A stretch of 64,000 nt of DNA from contig BCHH01000002.1 in assembly GCA_001599595.1 (NCBI GenBank), forward strand, positions 4,502,055 to 4,566,054, given 5' to 3'. This document shows positions 46,967-59,349 of this stretch, one piece after another (the stretch's first letter is position 1; the number at the start of each line of letters is the position of its first letter). The position numbers and the translations under genes were made by a program. Source of the DNA: Beverwykella pulmonaria (lineage: Eukaryota > Ascomycota > Dothideomycetes > Pleosporales > Melanommataceae). The notes beneath the pieces were generated by a model that worked only from the letters and a program-made list of their open reading frames with translations, had not been told where the DNA came from and made no database searches.

Positions 46967-47875
46967 CTAGGGGCCCTGACGTCGAGCACCGATGTGCTGG
47001 TGTCGCTGCCCGCCTCTCCTATCTCTCCCCTCTCTCCCACGCCGTCCATTGGTGACGGTGAAGTTGGAGGGGGGACGTGTCAAGTTGTGGTTTCCACCCT
47101 TTAACTCTTTCAGGTCCTGGTCGTCAATCAAGCGCTTCTGCCAGAGGTGCTGAAAGAGATGGAAATCGGGGCGAGACGTGCGGAGAGTCTCGCCGAGGAT
47201 ACTGTGGTGATAGCTAACATGTTCCATGCGGTAGCCCCAGGAGATCCACCCGTCGTCACATGTGTACTGGAACTGGTCGCACAGCGGGCACTGCACCGAC
47301 TTGGGTGGCTCCTCGCCGCGGAAATGACTAAGGCAGTGCGTCTGCCACTCCTCCTTGTCGTACGATATATATGAGCAGCTTAGGAACCAGAAGGAGCACT
47401 CGTAAGCGGGTTGTCTGATCTGATTTGGCCGTCGTTCGAGGACACCGTTGACTTCCTCGAGCAGCGGCACACCCGAGAAGCGACTCGCGAGGCCCGTACT
47501 AATGGACGTCTCGGTGGGCGTGGCATCCGAGTAGTGGTAGAGCGAGGGCGGGTGGTTGGAGGCGCTGGAGGACTGGTGGATGCACGCGGGCGCCATGGAG
47601 GAGGTGCTCTGATGGGAGCGTGGATTCGGGGGACTGGACGAGTATGAGGTGGGCGCCTGACCGTCAGGCGCCGTAGAGAAGTGCACCAAGCGAGCGTGGA
47701 TATCTCTGGTGGGCGACGAGAGCCATTCGCCGATCTGGTTCCGGGTGACGGTGTTTTCCAGCATGAGCGACAACGACACGCTGGTGGGGTCACCCACGGC
47801 GGGCACTGTGGCGCATGCCGTCAGCCTCAGGCCAGAAGATGATGGCGACGCCGGCCTCAGAAGACAGGCAGACAT
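46967..47875 (-). CDS. Conserved fungal Cys/His-rich (zinc-finger-like) protein
   Basis: Frame of 302 aa from the ATG at 47875. The frame stays open upstream without an ATG, so an extra 5' exon is possible. A Ser/Pro-rich N-terminal half precedes a compact Cys/His region with two apparent metal sites: CSFWFLSCSYISY then HCLSHF, and CPLCDQFQYTC then HVSYHH. The following TLRTSRPDFHLFQHLWQK and DQDLKELKGGNHNL segments look strongly conserved. The C-terminus is basic, Gly/Arg-rich. I recognise the pattern as a fungal protein family of unknown function; nucleic-acid binding is plausible but not shown. Confidence 0.55.
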   Translation of the reverse strand: MSACLLRPASPSSSGLRLTACATVPAVGDPTSVSLSLMLENTVTRNQIGEWLSSPTRDIHARLVHFSTAPDGQAPTSYSSSPPNPRSHQSTSSMAPACIHQSSSASNHPPSLYHYSDATPTETSISTGLASRFSGVPLLEEVNGVLERRPNQIRQPAYECSFWFLSCSYISYDKEEWQTHCLSHFRGEEPPKSVQCPLCDQFQYTCDDGWISWGYRMEHVSYHHSILGETLRTSRPDFHLFQHLWQKRLIDDQDLKELKGGNHNLTRPPSNFTVTNGRRGREGRDRRGGQRHQHIGARRQGP

Positions 47876-49330
47876 GCAGGTATGCAGACAAATTGCACGG
47901 CGAATCAGCGGGGAGAGGCACTTACTGATGCAGGCTCGCGATGGCTTCACGCGTTGTTGTTCGTACTCGGGCACCAACGGGTACGAGTGGCGAGGAGTTA
48001 GCGTCCGTGAGTTGGCTTGTGCTGTTTTGTTCGGTCGTCGTTTCGTTTCGTTTCGTTTCGTCAACCTCAATTCACGATTAGGTCGAGGAGTGGACGTGGT
48101 CCCTTCTCATGTCTCCCTCGAGATCGAGTGGTGGGCGTGGGCTGATTGGTCCTTAGGGCTTCTTCGTCGAACCGCGATGCTGGACGACAACACTCTTCAT
48201 CCCCGGGAAGACTATGCGCTTAGAGCGCGTCCGTTGACGAGACGACGCGATTCCTTTATATCAGCCCCCATCATCGTCCTGCCAGACGCCAGAGTGCGGC
48301 TCTGCAATGATCCCATCACCTCATTCGCCTCTCCACCGTCTCGTCCGTTGTCACTTTCACACGCGAACCGCACACCTGCCGAACACCTCGCTCTCGGTTC
48401 AACCTCACGAAACTCCAAGGCTGGCCTTGCCGGGTCAGGCATCCGTCCATTGGCTCTCAGGAGCTGCCGGCTACAGGTTTTCACGTCGATTTGGAGAAGC
48501 GGGGCGTTGGAAATCGCACTAGGCAAGCGACCTCGCAGCCACGACCCTTATCATGGATCCACCGACCGCTCTTGTACATAGAGCTCCGTGTTGCTTGTAT
48601 GGGTATCTGTCGGTGTGTGAGATTCCCTTGTTCGGAATCGTCGAACCCTCCTGTTCACGTTTGCATCGACTACTGCAAGCCATCTGCCGGATCATGCCGT
48701 GACAGCAGCCTTGGGCCAGCGAATGACCACTCGACGCGTCGTCGGTTGACTCTCTGGACGCAAAGCAAGTATCGGAGCACCGAGCTCCTGTAGCCGCTGT
48801 ATATCGGCAAACTGCGGCTTTAGTCTTTGCCTGTGACAAACTGCGGACATGTCACTACCACTTTTGGATCTTTTGGCTGCGTCTCTCATTCGAACAAGGT
48901 TTATGGCTCCTTCAGTAGTTGGGCCTATTTTATCATGTCGTGAGACGTGGTGTTCATGAGAAAAATAAGAGTTCATGAGAAAAATAAGAGTTCATGAGAA
49001 AATTAGGAGTTCATGAGAAAACTGGGAGTTCGATATGTCACACACTCAAAGTCGCTAGACATCTCTACTTCATTTCACTGTCATCACCCTCTGGGCAGCA
49101 TTTCCATCATGTCATTAGCTGCCCAAACCAACGCATACAAGGTCTTTCTGGTAATGGAACGGATCACAAGCAAAAATAAAGCTGAAGGTGGCAACCACGG
49201 CCACATCCTAAAGCTTAAAGCCCTCAATCAGCCTTCTGGGCAGCAATTGCAGCTAACAGGCAGCATGTGAGCATATAAACACAATCGACACCCCGCTTTT
49301 GACTACGAGAGCCTCAACATTCTTGTTACA
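47876..49330. other. Intergenic region with pentanucleotide run and tandem repeat
   Basis: Upstream flank of the Cys/His-rich gene. It holds a TTTCG pentanucleotide run at about 48040-48061 and the 19-bp repeat array described separately. A plus-strand frame of 290 codons at 47709-48581 overlaps the minus-strand gene antisense and has no motif. Confidence 0.45.
48953..49030. repeat. Short tandem repeat, about 18 bp by four copies
   Basis: Four consecutive copies of a unit beginning gttcatgagaaaa. The first two are near-identical (..aataaga), and the last two diverge (..attagga, ..actggga). Non-coding. Confidence 0.9.
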
Positions 49331-50819
49331 ATGTCGGGGAACCCTTGTCGCTATGACTGCTCCATGCATCCAGACCTCCTGACATCTCAGGCATCGGTGT
49401 CGGTGTCTCTCAGAGAACTAAGCTATCCTCACAGTTTCGGCTGACTGCTGCAAGGTTGTTCTCAGTTATTCTGTCACCGCCGGGCTTGCCGTGATCAGTG
49501 TAGTTGGGTGTTTTTTTCATCGCCTGCAACCCGCATCGAGATCCGCTCGACGATCCTCCAGTGGCTCAAGGTGGCGTCAGATTCAGACCATACACGCACG
49601 ATTTTGCAATCATTGCAATGTTACAACGCTTTTTACCCTTTCTCCGTAGCCCCTGTCGAAGGCACGGCCTGGTCTCGAGGGTTTACAAAGGTATTGTCCT
49701 CTCTGACAAAATTTCTGTGGGATGTGTAATCTACGCAGACCATGCTCATAATGAGTGACCTCCAACTGCTGACTGGGCTCTCTATTTTAATCAGCGGATA
49801 TACACAGTTACGCTATGGTATTTCAGCTTACCACTGGCAGAAGCTTGTCAACTTGGCCTGGTTCACGAGCATTACGCATCTTGCCTGCTTATCCTTTCTG
49901 CGAAACTACCTCTATCAACGGGATTTCGAGCGGATTCGGCGGGTAAGAAGTATGTTTGCCTTGGTTATTATGTTGATTGTGGCGATTGTACAGACCCGTT
50001 ATTTTGTTTTTGAACATCCCAAGTAACCCCGTGCCCAAAAACGTTAAGACCTACTCCCAGTGACTACGCTATCTGCTACTTTGATTATGTAGATGTCCCG
50101 CTGGCAAATTCGACGAGGTCTCAAGGCTGGCAGAACTTCGAGAAAGAGTGCATGGATATGCGTTACGATCTGGTTGTCGTGAATCTCCACTACATGATGA
50201 TTTCAGTGATTTTGCTCGGATTTGGAATGCTCATTCGGATCCTAAAGCTATATTCAAAACCCATTCAGCTAGTCCTTTGCGCAAGGAGACGCATCCCAAA
50301 TGGAAACAAATGGTTTGCAGACGTTTTACGTTTGGAGTAATGCTCCATCTCCATTCTCAAGCTTGAAGCACACACTTTGCTATCGCCATATACTAGCAGT
50401 GGCAATCAGCTTATGTGCGTCCCTTGACTTAGCCTTATCGAAACTTTCGAGGTAATTTCTTACCCGTTCCCTGCAGCTACATCCCCAAATCCTCGACATC
50501 CTGCTTAATGAGTATAGGTGTACTGGTTCATAGCGAGCTTCGTATGGGGCCTCATGTGAATTTGAATTATCGACTTTCTCCCTCCCTGGACAGAGCCTGA
50601 GGTTAAAGAGTGGATCTTTGGACAGGTAGCTCGATTCATAATTCTAGCCGCACCCATATTATCGATAGTTGAAGCATTATTTTCAGATAAGGATACATCC
50701 TCCCTGGGTCAATCTCCTCTCATTGCTATCATGATTAACTCACTCTATGTTCTCATTGCTATAATGGAATTTCTTTGGAAGAGATATGTGCGTCAGTTTA
50801 TCCTTCCTTTCGCCTAGGA
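49331..50819 (+). pseudogene. Decayed fungal multi-pass membrane protein gene
   Basis: Fragments read like a fungal integral membrane protein of unknown function. The start is MSGNPCRYDCSMHPDL at 49331. The conserved GIGVGVSL continuation appears only after 8 extra bases that shift the frame. Clear later parts are VAPVEGTAWSRGFTK (to 49690), an intron 49691-49738, then TMLIMSDLQLLTGLSILISG and YGISAYHWQKLVNLAWFTS. A possible 38-bp intron (50023-50060) leads to DYAICYFDYVDVPLANS and VNLHYMMISVILLGFGML. Near 50525-50560 the frame WFIASFVWGLM is followed by TGA ATT TGA and then IIDFLPPWTEPEVKEWIFGQ, running to 50819. Both TGA codons could be former CGA. The mix of intact membrane helices with a frameshift and two stops indicates a fairly young pseudogene. 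Confidence 0.6.
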
Positions 50820-50902
50820 ATGAGGCACGTCATACCAATGGCATGATATTCAGCTTCTTAGCAGAGTTTACTAAGCCAGTTCCGGGTTGGCCACACAGCA
50901 TT

Positions 50903-51760
50903 TCACTTCGAGCTTCGAGCAGAACGCCTCCCCCTCGTAGGATGTAGCTCGCCGTTGACGAAAATCCCCACATCTAGATTCTTCTGTGCCGCTTCGCAGA
51001 GGTGCTTATCTTCTTCTAACACCTGATTGTAGAAAACATTGATTTTGTCACAGTCCTCATCAGTTCCTTCCTTATGCCGGTAGAGTTCATATTCGATCTT
51101 GCTTGTCGTGACTGTGATGGGCATCATGCGCTGGATGTAAAACATATTCTCCCTGCACTATTCTGTCAGCCATCTATGCTACCGTGTCTGACATATTAAG
51201 CGTAGCAACATTCACGTAACCGTCATACTCGTACTAGGATGGAAAAAAGTGAACCCTCGCCGAAACTCCTTCGCTCCCCGATTCTTATTCACGATATGAT
51301 GCCCCAGTAGCCCTAAACTGGCGCCACGTTATACTGATTTAGATCTGAGCCCCCTGCTATCAACGGGTGGCTCGTCGGACAGTGATAATACTTGTTAAAA
51401 TTACTGATTAGCGATTTCCAGTTCACGGCTATATCCATCTCCTAGTAGTGATCAAAGGAAAACTCGTCTTCAAAGTCATGTCTTTGCATCTTCGGTGCTG
51501 CACCTACACCCGCGATGTCGGAGGTCCAAGAGATATCTGGCGGACCGGCTTGAAGATTCACCCACACGACGCCCAAGCGACCCACGAATATGTGCATAGA
51601 TGATAAACTGTGCTGGGCTTTATCGAATCCCAGCACGCAATCGAATTTCGACGCTTCCGACAAGTTCCCCTCAGCCTATAGCTCCACCCATGGTACTTAA
51701 ACATCACGATCGTGCACAAGGATATGCCGGCAAGTTTGAAAGGTAATCAGGAGCCTGCAG
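50903..51760 (-). pseudogene. Relic of a Rieske [2Fe-2S] oxygenase (choline monooxygenase-like)
   Basis: Minus-strand remains of an aromatic-ring-hydroxylating / choline-monooxygenase-type oxygenase. In order: CRH near 51730 (first Rieske Cys-x-His); KYHGWSYRLRG near 51690 (second Rieske motif, whose Cys codon now reads TTT, Phe); SKFDCVLGFDKAQ and [33 protein letters not shown] (catalytic-domain His motif) near 51395; and RRMMPIT-type strand through VNGELHPTRG, ending at about 50903. Successive pieces lie in different frames with stops between, and no N-terminal exon was found. It cannot encode an active enzyme. It converges on the decayed membrane-protein gene. Confidence 0.7.
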
Positions 51761-54700
51761 TGGGGAAGCGGAGAGTTGGGGAGAGTAAGAGCCACCGTTT
51801 TGAGAAGATAGGCTGGTGCTCGAGGTGGTACTAGGAGGCTGCGAGGTTGTGGGTTAGGGGATCTTTGGGAGGGGAGTCTGATGCGGTGGTGAAGCAGAAG
51901 CGTCCCAAATCTTGGTTCCGGACTGCTAGAATATGTGCACTCTATGAGATTATTGTGTGTTCTTTGGTGTTGAAATTGCGAAAATTCCTGTGGTGAAGAG
52001 GGAGAGCGTCAAATATTTCAATTTCTCTTCTAGAGTATAACAACATTGGTCGTTCAGAAGTTTATATGCCAAGCAGCGACGAGTATGCTGACGTGTACGT
52101 ATACTCGCTTAATCGGGCAAATATCACGTAGTGCTGTTCAAGAGTAGACAAAAGTGGGGCCCCCACTTATACAGCAATTATTACAATATCTCCACTGCTA
52201 ATCAAGATAAGTTATCTGCGGCAATAGATGAAACAATGAAGGTGAGGGAGGGGAGAAGTGGAGTGACATGAGTACGGCATTAGACTTACTCTTTTCAATT
52301 TACAAACACTCATCATAGATGTGGTGGCACTTGGTAATTGTTTAATTCCTTCTTCTTCTTACTGATAAAAAACACCTCACAGGTAAGTGCTGTGTAGTAC
52401 GAGAGGAAGATTCACCCTCTTGAATGCACTTCACCCACTGAACTTCACCCACTGAAACCGGGACGCACGCTACGCCAATACGAAAGACAGCGGTTTTTCA
52501 ACAACTTAGAACATTAGATACGACAAACACGACGGAATAGAACTTCGGATCATTAATATGTTTTGTAAAATAAATCAAAATCGAACAGTGACAATATAGA
52601 ATCGCTTTCGAAGAGATTCACAACGTTTTCTCTCGGCAGTTGACCTGGAGATCTCGTCTAAAGCTGATATAAATTGGGAAATTAAGATTTCAGAATGGCT
52701 TGCATCTTGGATAGATCCGAGCTATTTCCTTTCCGGTGGCCCTCTCGCTAAGCCGCCATATGACTTGTCCATTCACTCTGTCTATCCTTGTCGAATTACA
52801 TCATGCTTGCGCCTTCCCTCTTCCCTCTTTCCCACCTGTTTCCTATCTCCCCCTTATCCCATCTCAACGTATTGAGGTGCACGTAGTACCCAAATGCAAG
52901 TTTCCTACTTGCATCAACAGTGCCACACCCGGCCTCGCACAGCATAAAACCACGCTAGTGGAGTATCACACGCGCCAAAATAGCTCAGATCACGAACGAG
53001 GCCTCGAGAATAGGAGAGAGTGCAGGGACGGGGACAGGGGTTGGCGAGAGGCCACTTGTTATGTGCAAGATTTCTGTCTCGCAAGCTGCACGAGGAAAGC
53101 AGACTGGAGGAAGGACGAACGAATATGACATTACCAGAGATACATTTCACCACTTGTCCCTGCAAATTACTTCTCATATTGAATAATCACTGTACCACCC
53201 TTCTACCACCGTGCCATCGTCGAGCCTATATCCTTGATCAATGCGTACGTATGCAAGCAAGCTCCCACCGCACACCTCGCCACAAGACGAATCAGATAGA
53301 TCACAACAGTCATTTAGTATCCGGACGCCCACCCCTTGTACCTGATCAATGCCTTCACTCTTGCCCCGCTCCCCTCTAAGCTCAGTGCGTCGGATAGCTC
53401 TATGCAGCTTATGGTACGTAAAACATCCGCTAATTTGGTCATGACGGAATCGAAGCGAAGCACATGCCTGCATTGAGTATATGTTGGGAGAGTGAATGGG
53501 CTACGGGATGTCGCTAAGCTCACGGGTCCTCGCATACATGGATGCATAATGTATCATTTAGCACTATCACAATACCACCATCTACCTCGTCCTTATCTAG
53601 ATCACCCCCGCGCTGTCTGTAATAATATCTGCCCTATTTATTCGTCAGCCCTACACCCTGCGCTTCATTCATTTGTATTGTGAACGACTGGTTTCGATTC
53701 GATCCGTGTTCCCGGGTTTCATGGTTTGTTGCCTTGTACAACTGCCCTACACACCGGTTGAAGCAATAGATGGTGTAAGAGTAAATAGATGATCTGCTAC
53801 CCACCTTCTAAAGCAACTTGGACACCCTCGGGCCGTTGGCGGATGTGATCGCATCTAACCCGACCTGATCTTATTAGCTGGAATACCTAAGGTTACTGGA
53901 CTGCCCACTCATTGGTGCGACTCCATATCGCTTCCTGACTTATAACCATGCGTTGCAAAACGCGTGCATGGCATCTGTTGAGAAGTCGTTGGAGGTAAAC
54001 CGCACGGAAACGCATAAACACGATCATCAATAATACCTTTACGGCTAGTAACCGTGGTGGCACCTATCTCACAGCAGCGACAGCCAGACAATATCCTGCC
54101 CCATAGCTCTCACAATGTGTCTCCACGGGTAGGCGGTACTGCATCCAACCACCCTGCGTCCCCCTCACACAGCTTAGACACCAATCAGAGCCGCAATGCA
54201 CGTCGTGTCGTGCAGCATGTTCGTGACTCGACGTCCAGGTTACACTTCTAGAAATTGAATTCGACATATCATTATCGATGTTCTCCAGCCTGCGGCAAGC
54301 CGGCGGGATAAGATATACTACGCCACTGACTAGACCCGTGAGCGCAAACCAAACCGTACCATATCGCGCCGAAACCAGGACGTCCATGTCCAACTTAAAC
54401 TAACTCAGTCCAACCCAATTTCTTGCAAGCCAGATCCCATCCTAATCCCATTTCCAGAGAACTCCAACCGAATCGCACAGAATACGACCGATGCCCTTCC
54501 CAAGCACGCCACTGATGATTTGCCTGCTCCAAATCCAAAATCCAATTTATCCAGCCACTCGAAGGGCCAACTCCTCGCTCTAGAAACCAAGAGGACCAAT
54601 ACCAAATGCAAGCAATCCCAAAGATGACGCCTATGAAGCAAGAAGTGAGAGGAAGTGAAGTGCGATCCATAGCGTACGTACGTGTCGTAAAGGTCCAGAA

Positions 54701-54913
54701 GAGCAATATCGCAGTGTAGAGTTCGGTATAGACCCGACATTAGAAGTCATGTAGATCATAAAGCTCGTAAGATAACGCAGCGTTGTCGTGAAGATATAAG
54801 GATGTGATGCGTACCGCTAGAATCGAGGTAAAGCGATAATACCATGGGACTAAGCATAATGAAATCGAATCGCTAATGATGCAGATATTTCAGGTGTTCA
54901 AAGTAAAGATGCG
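51761..54913. other. Gene-poor AT-rich region
   Basis: About 3.1 kb between the Rieske relic and the Zn2Cys6 gene. A short direct repeat (cttcacccactgaa twice) lies near 52427-52455. Frames at 52736-53128 (+) and 54064-54740 (-) are open but show no family resemblance. Confidence 0.45.
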
Positions 54914-57469
54914 CTATCCCAGCAGTACTGCAATGTGTCAGCATGAATCCTACAGTTGAGATTCCTGTACCTACCCTCCCATTTCCAGTCCTTCATGACA
55001 CCCAACCAGTGCAGTCGGCCCTTCACGGTGAACTCGATATCTAGCAATTCTGTGTCTGCTTCAGGTTGTCGTTTTATTTCAAGTCGTTCTAATTTGACAG
55101 GGAATGCGCGAGGGCCATGAAAAGAGGAAGCTCCACTCAAAGCTCTACGTTTCGCACCCGCGTTAAGCCAGGAGAAGCCATTTTCATCGTCCAACTCTTC
55201 GGAGATCGAACTAAAGTCGCGTTTGAGAGGTGATGTCGTCGATGAAGTGCTGTCGCTCCGATTGCGGGTGTTCGCGATCAGCTCGGAGGCATAAGCGTCG
55301 CGGCGAGACCAGACTTCCTTAGTGACCTCCAAACACCTTTCAAGGATGCCCAATTTCATTCTTGCCGACATCTGATTCCAGCGCTCTTGCACCCAGATTC
55401 GGGTCTCCTGGTCCATTACTTCACATCCCGCGGCCATTAAGGGGTAGATGTGGACGATGATAGACCGTGACGTGGGCTGCACTAGAGCCAGTTCACACAA
55501 AACTTTCTTAGCGAGAACAGCAGAAGGTAGCGAAGGGATTTCAGGAACAGCTTGATGAAGATATAAGAGCGTTGCATATTGGTAAGCAGCCGCGGTTTTG
55601 ATCGAATCGCGGGGGCTTGTTGTCTCGTCCTCTGGGTCCTCAATAAAGGCTGGCGGAGTCCAATTCTCTAGCTGCGACTTGAGTGCCATGGCCTGTGAAA
55701 TAATAGTAGGGCTGTTGCTGTCCGTTCGCCGTACTTTTCTGACGAGATTGGCCACGCGACCAATGATGGGGAAAAGAGAAGTGGCGCAACCCATGAGTGG
55801 ATCGAGGTGGGCATCCGTTTGGCCAGTCATGTAAATGCTGTCGGAAACGATATCGAAATCATTAGACTCATCATCGTCGGCGGAGGTCAGGCGAGCAATG
55901 ACGTCCATGTAGATCCAGGCATTGCAGAGAAACTTGAGTCTGTTGAACTCTTCACCTCGCACGGGCACCTGGCTGTGTTGTACGAGGGCGCGGTCGATCA
56001 GGATCTTTGCGCCCTTGATGTGATTTATTCCTGTGCTGATGTGTTGGTCCCACGACTCTGAGAAGGCAAGAACTAAGGTTGTCGAGATGGCTGCATCGAC
56101 GCGCATGTTTTCCAAACTCGATGCTAGTGCATGAACCGAGGTCCGCATGTGGTCAATCCCTTGTATTCGCATAGACGGCGAGTCTCGCGACTGGTGGAAC
56201 GACGTCATGGAAGCGATGGCATGGTACAGAGCGGGACAATCCCGCGCCAGAGGCCAGACGAGAGTGCGCCAGGGGTTTTCTGTAGGACCATCCTTCACCG
56301 AGAGAATTCCGCACGTGTCTCGGTCAAATCGCCGAGTGAGCATTTCCGGGGATGTCATGTGAAACTGCGGCTGATTTAGGAGGGGATAATCGCGGGACTC
56401 GGAACTGGAGCTGGACGAGCTGGAGGGGGTTGGAGAGGGCAACCGCATGATCCAGTTTTCGTGGTCGAAGTTGAAGTTGCGCGGTATCTCCTCCACGTCA
56501 TCTTCGTCCATGGGGTCTGTCAGTGGCGTGAAGCCAGTGGGCTGGTAGAATGACTCGTACTGAGAGCGGAATGACATGTACTCTTCGGGTGGCACGTTTA
56601 GATCCGTCCCGGGAAGGAGGAGGTCCACCAAGCGCGGGGACTGACCTGACGAAACGCTTGACGGAGCCGTAGTTTTGGTCACCCTTGTGTCTATGCTGTC
56701 TACCTCGAACATGCTGTTGACACTGTCCAAGGAACCGGGAGCAAATCGATCCATGGACGAAATGGGTGGGGCTAATATGTAGGGTGACGTCTGAGGTATG
56801 GCGTACATGTCCTCCAGCGGAGGATACGATGGCTCCACGTATGAGGATGTGGGCGGAAGTCTATGCATCATGGGGGCCGATGACGGCGGAGGAGGGGGTG
56901 GGAAGTATGTGTTGTGGAACGCGTTGTTCATGTTAGTCTGGGGCGAGTCGTCGGAGCCAACGGGGCTATCGGTAAAGGGTATGGGTGTGGTGGTGGGCGG
57001 CGAGGGCACTGGGGAGAGTTGTTAGATCTAAGAGTATGCACCAATGCGAATACCAACCCTTCTTTGGCTTCCCCAGCGGCCTCCCCGTGAAGCTGGTCTC
57101 TTCGAAGGGCCGCCATTTGAAGTCCTTCTTGTAGCCTCCGCAGGTGACGCTCCGCTTCGCACATTGCTGGCAGGTGGGTTTCGTCTCGTCGCATTTGAGC
57201 CGCTTGGTTTTGCATGTTATGCAGCCTACAATCCCTGTGTCAGCGGCGTCTCCCAATTCTTATCGTTCCAACGTAAGCACTTGGCGCATACCATTGCGGC
57301 TCTTGGACTGCTTCCTCTTGGTGATGCCATTGCTGTCCGAGGCCTTGGGCGCGTCCGTGGGCGACGGCTGGGGGCAACGTGCGGCCTTCTTTGCGGGCGT
57401 CGGACCAGGACTTGGGTCTGGCGAACTCAGGAAGAGGGAAGGCGAGGGAATGACGACGGTCTCGGCCAT
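54914..57469 (-). CDS. Zn2Cys6 transcription factor, Pro1/ADV-1-like
   Basis: Fungal binuclear-zinc-cluster regulator of 800 aa. Exons: 57292-57469, 57058-57234, 54975-57008 and 54914-54927 (only 14 nt). Introns are 57235-57291, 57009-57057 and 54928-54974; the last has donor GTAGGT, branch GCTGACA and acceptor TTGCAG. The zinc cluster has Cys64, 67, 74, 81, 84 and 91 with canonical spacing (GCITCKTKRLKCDETKPTC, then QQCAKRSVTC) and is followed by GGYKKDFKWRPFEE. That linker resembles Sordaria PRO1 / Neurospora ADV-1, regulators of fruiting body development and cell fusion. A Pro/Ser-rich region and a fungal-specific transcription factor domain (about residues 330-700) follow. Splicing gives the C-terminus MKDWKWEVLLG; without the last intron the frame continues to 54898. 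The Pro1 identity is recognition by eye. Confidence 0.85.
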
Positions 57470-59349
57470 ATGCGGCGGTAGCGGGGTGTGCAGCGTGCCC
57501 TTGCCAGCGCGAGAGGTAGAGAGAGATATCGGAGGGTGTTTCGGCTGCTGTTGCGAGTTAGTGGAGGAAGCGGGCGTCTTGCGGAGAATATACCGTAGTC
57601 GTGTGTGTGCGGGCTAGCGAGCATTCACAGGAATCTTGGGCGAGGTTGTATCTAAAGTGGAGTTGAGTGCTCGGGCCTCACCCATGCGCGCCTTGCCAGT
57701 GGGACGAGCTAGCGCAATCAGATGGCCTGCCGGCTGGTGCTGGCCGGGTGGGAGCACGAATCAGTGGGCGTGGGGTGCAGACATCTACCCGGCACTTTGG
57801 TCACTACAACAGGTTCATGTTCTCCTCCTCGGCCCTTCCTTTGTTTTGTGTCCTGCGTCCTGTGTCCTGTGTTGTATAACACTGTGCGCCCGCCGCCTGC
57901 GCAGCGCTCGAGTTTTGGGATACGTGTGGCAAACGTCTGGAGTCAGCCATATACACAGAGTTTAAGGTTCCCTGCCCTGTGTATCGCAACCCTGATCGCC
58001 GCTGTCACCAATCGAGCCACGCGCCAGAGCCACCCCAGCCGACTCCACACAAACAGGCCATTACTCAGCGATGCTACCCCCGTTGATATTCTGTGCATCA
58101 TGAAAATTTCCGCGCACAGTTCACCATCGCGAATGCATTGTCGTGGCCCTGGAATGCTGTCAACAGACTCACGGATGCCGAAGTTCGAATGCCATACCAA
58201 GCCGCGCCACGCCGCCACCCGAAAGAGAAATGACAGGGCAGCATCGCGAACTCCGTAGCCAGTTTCGAATCCGTACTCGACCCGCCTCTGCGCGTTTTTT
58301 CGTATCCAATGCCTGCTCAAATTACCCGGTCATCTTTCTGAACATTTGTCGCTTCGTGCAAACCCTCGGATCCGATCCGATCCCGAAACTGGGGACCAAG
58401 TCAATATGAAACCTACTCTACCTCGACCTCACGGGAACGCAGTCCTCGCAGCCACTATATCTTGCCGTCTGCAAGGAAACCCAATCATCTAGAAAAAGGG
58501 GTTGAGAATATCGACGATGCCTCTTCAAACGAGGCCTGGATACACGTTCCTGAGACATCAATGAATGGCGGGAGGCCTTGTGTCACCTTTGTGTGGACAG
58601 AATCGGGGTGTCACCAGGCCAGTGAAAAATGGACGTGTGAAGAAGAAGAGTGTTCGATACCAGCTATGTACTATTCTACGAAGAGCGAGAACGTTCTGTC
58701 GGTTACTCTTTTAACCGTTTCCCTGGGTATTCAAATACTTTGGGTGAAAGGCACTCCGCGAATTCGTACCCCTGATCTGTCTTTGAAGCCCAGTTAGTGC
58801 CATGGTAAAACCATCTGCATTTCTTGCCACACTCCCAAGGATTTTACGAGATGAGAACGTCAACGACCTTCTCGAACGGGCACATAAAATCTCGCGAACA
58901 AACTAATTGTCCTACCAACTAGCTCTTCTGACCTTCCATTTGACATTGTCGCCTCTTATCATTAATATTTCACGTCCTATCGTCTCTGTGCTTACCGCGT
59001 CATCTCTTTCCTATGCATTTTACCCTTTTCTCTTTTGTTGCCTCTCTATTACTCCACAGTCCTCACATGCGGGCTGATGAGGGAACGCAACCCAAGATTT
59101 CACAAACACAACCTGCAAGTCTTCCAAAGACGGATTCGCGTTTCTATAAAACAGTTTCGTCACCCGAAACCAAGTACGAACCTCATGGAGAAAAATCTAA
59201 TTCCTTCAAACACGAATAGATCTCGGGAGTATCAAGTCAATTACTCTCAAAGATAGCCCGAGTCCTCCAAGTCCAATTCCTCCAGCCCCTTCGGACTCAC
59301 AACCCGAACTCGAACCTGAACTTTAACCCAACAACAGCCCCTATCACAC

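Noticed and set aside
47709..48581. 290-codon plus-strand frame
   Set aside because: Antisense to the Cys/His-rich gene and its upstream flank; Arg/Ser-rich composition typical of a shadow frame.
48953..49030. Short repeats as a CRISPR array
   Set aside because: Units are directly adjacent without spacers and the genome is eukaryotic.
58462..58797. 111-codon plus-strand frame
   Set aside because: No ATG at its 5' end, no motif and no splice partners.
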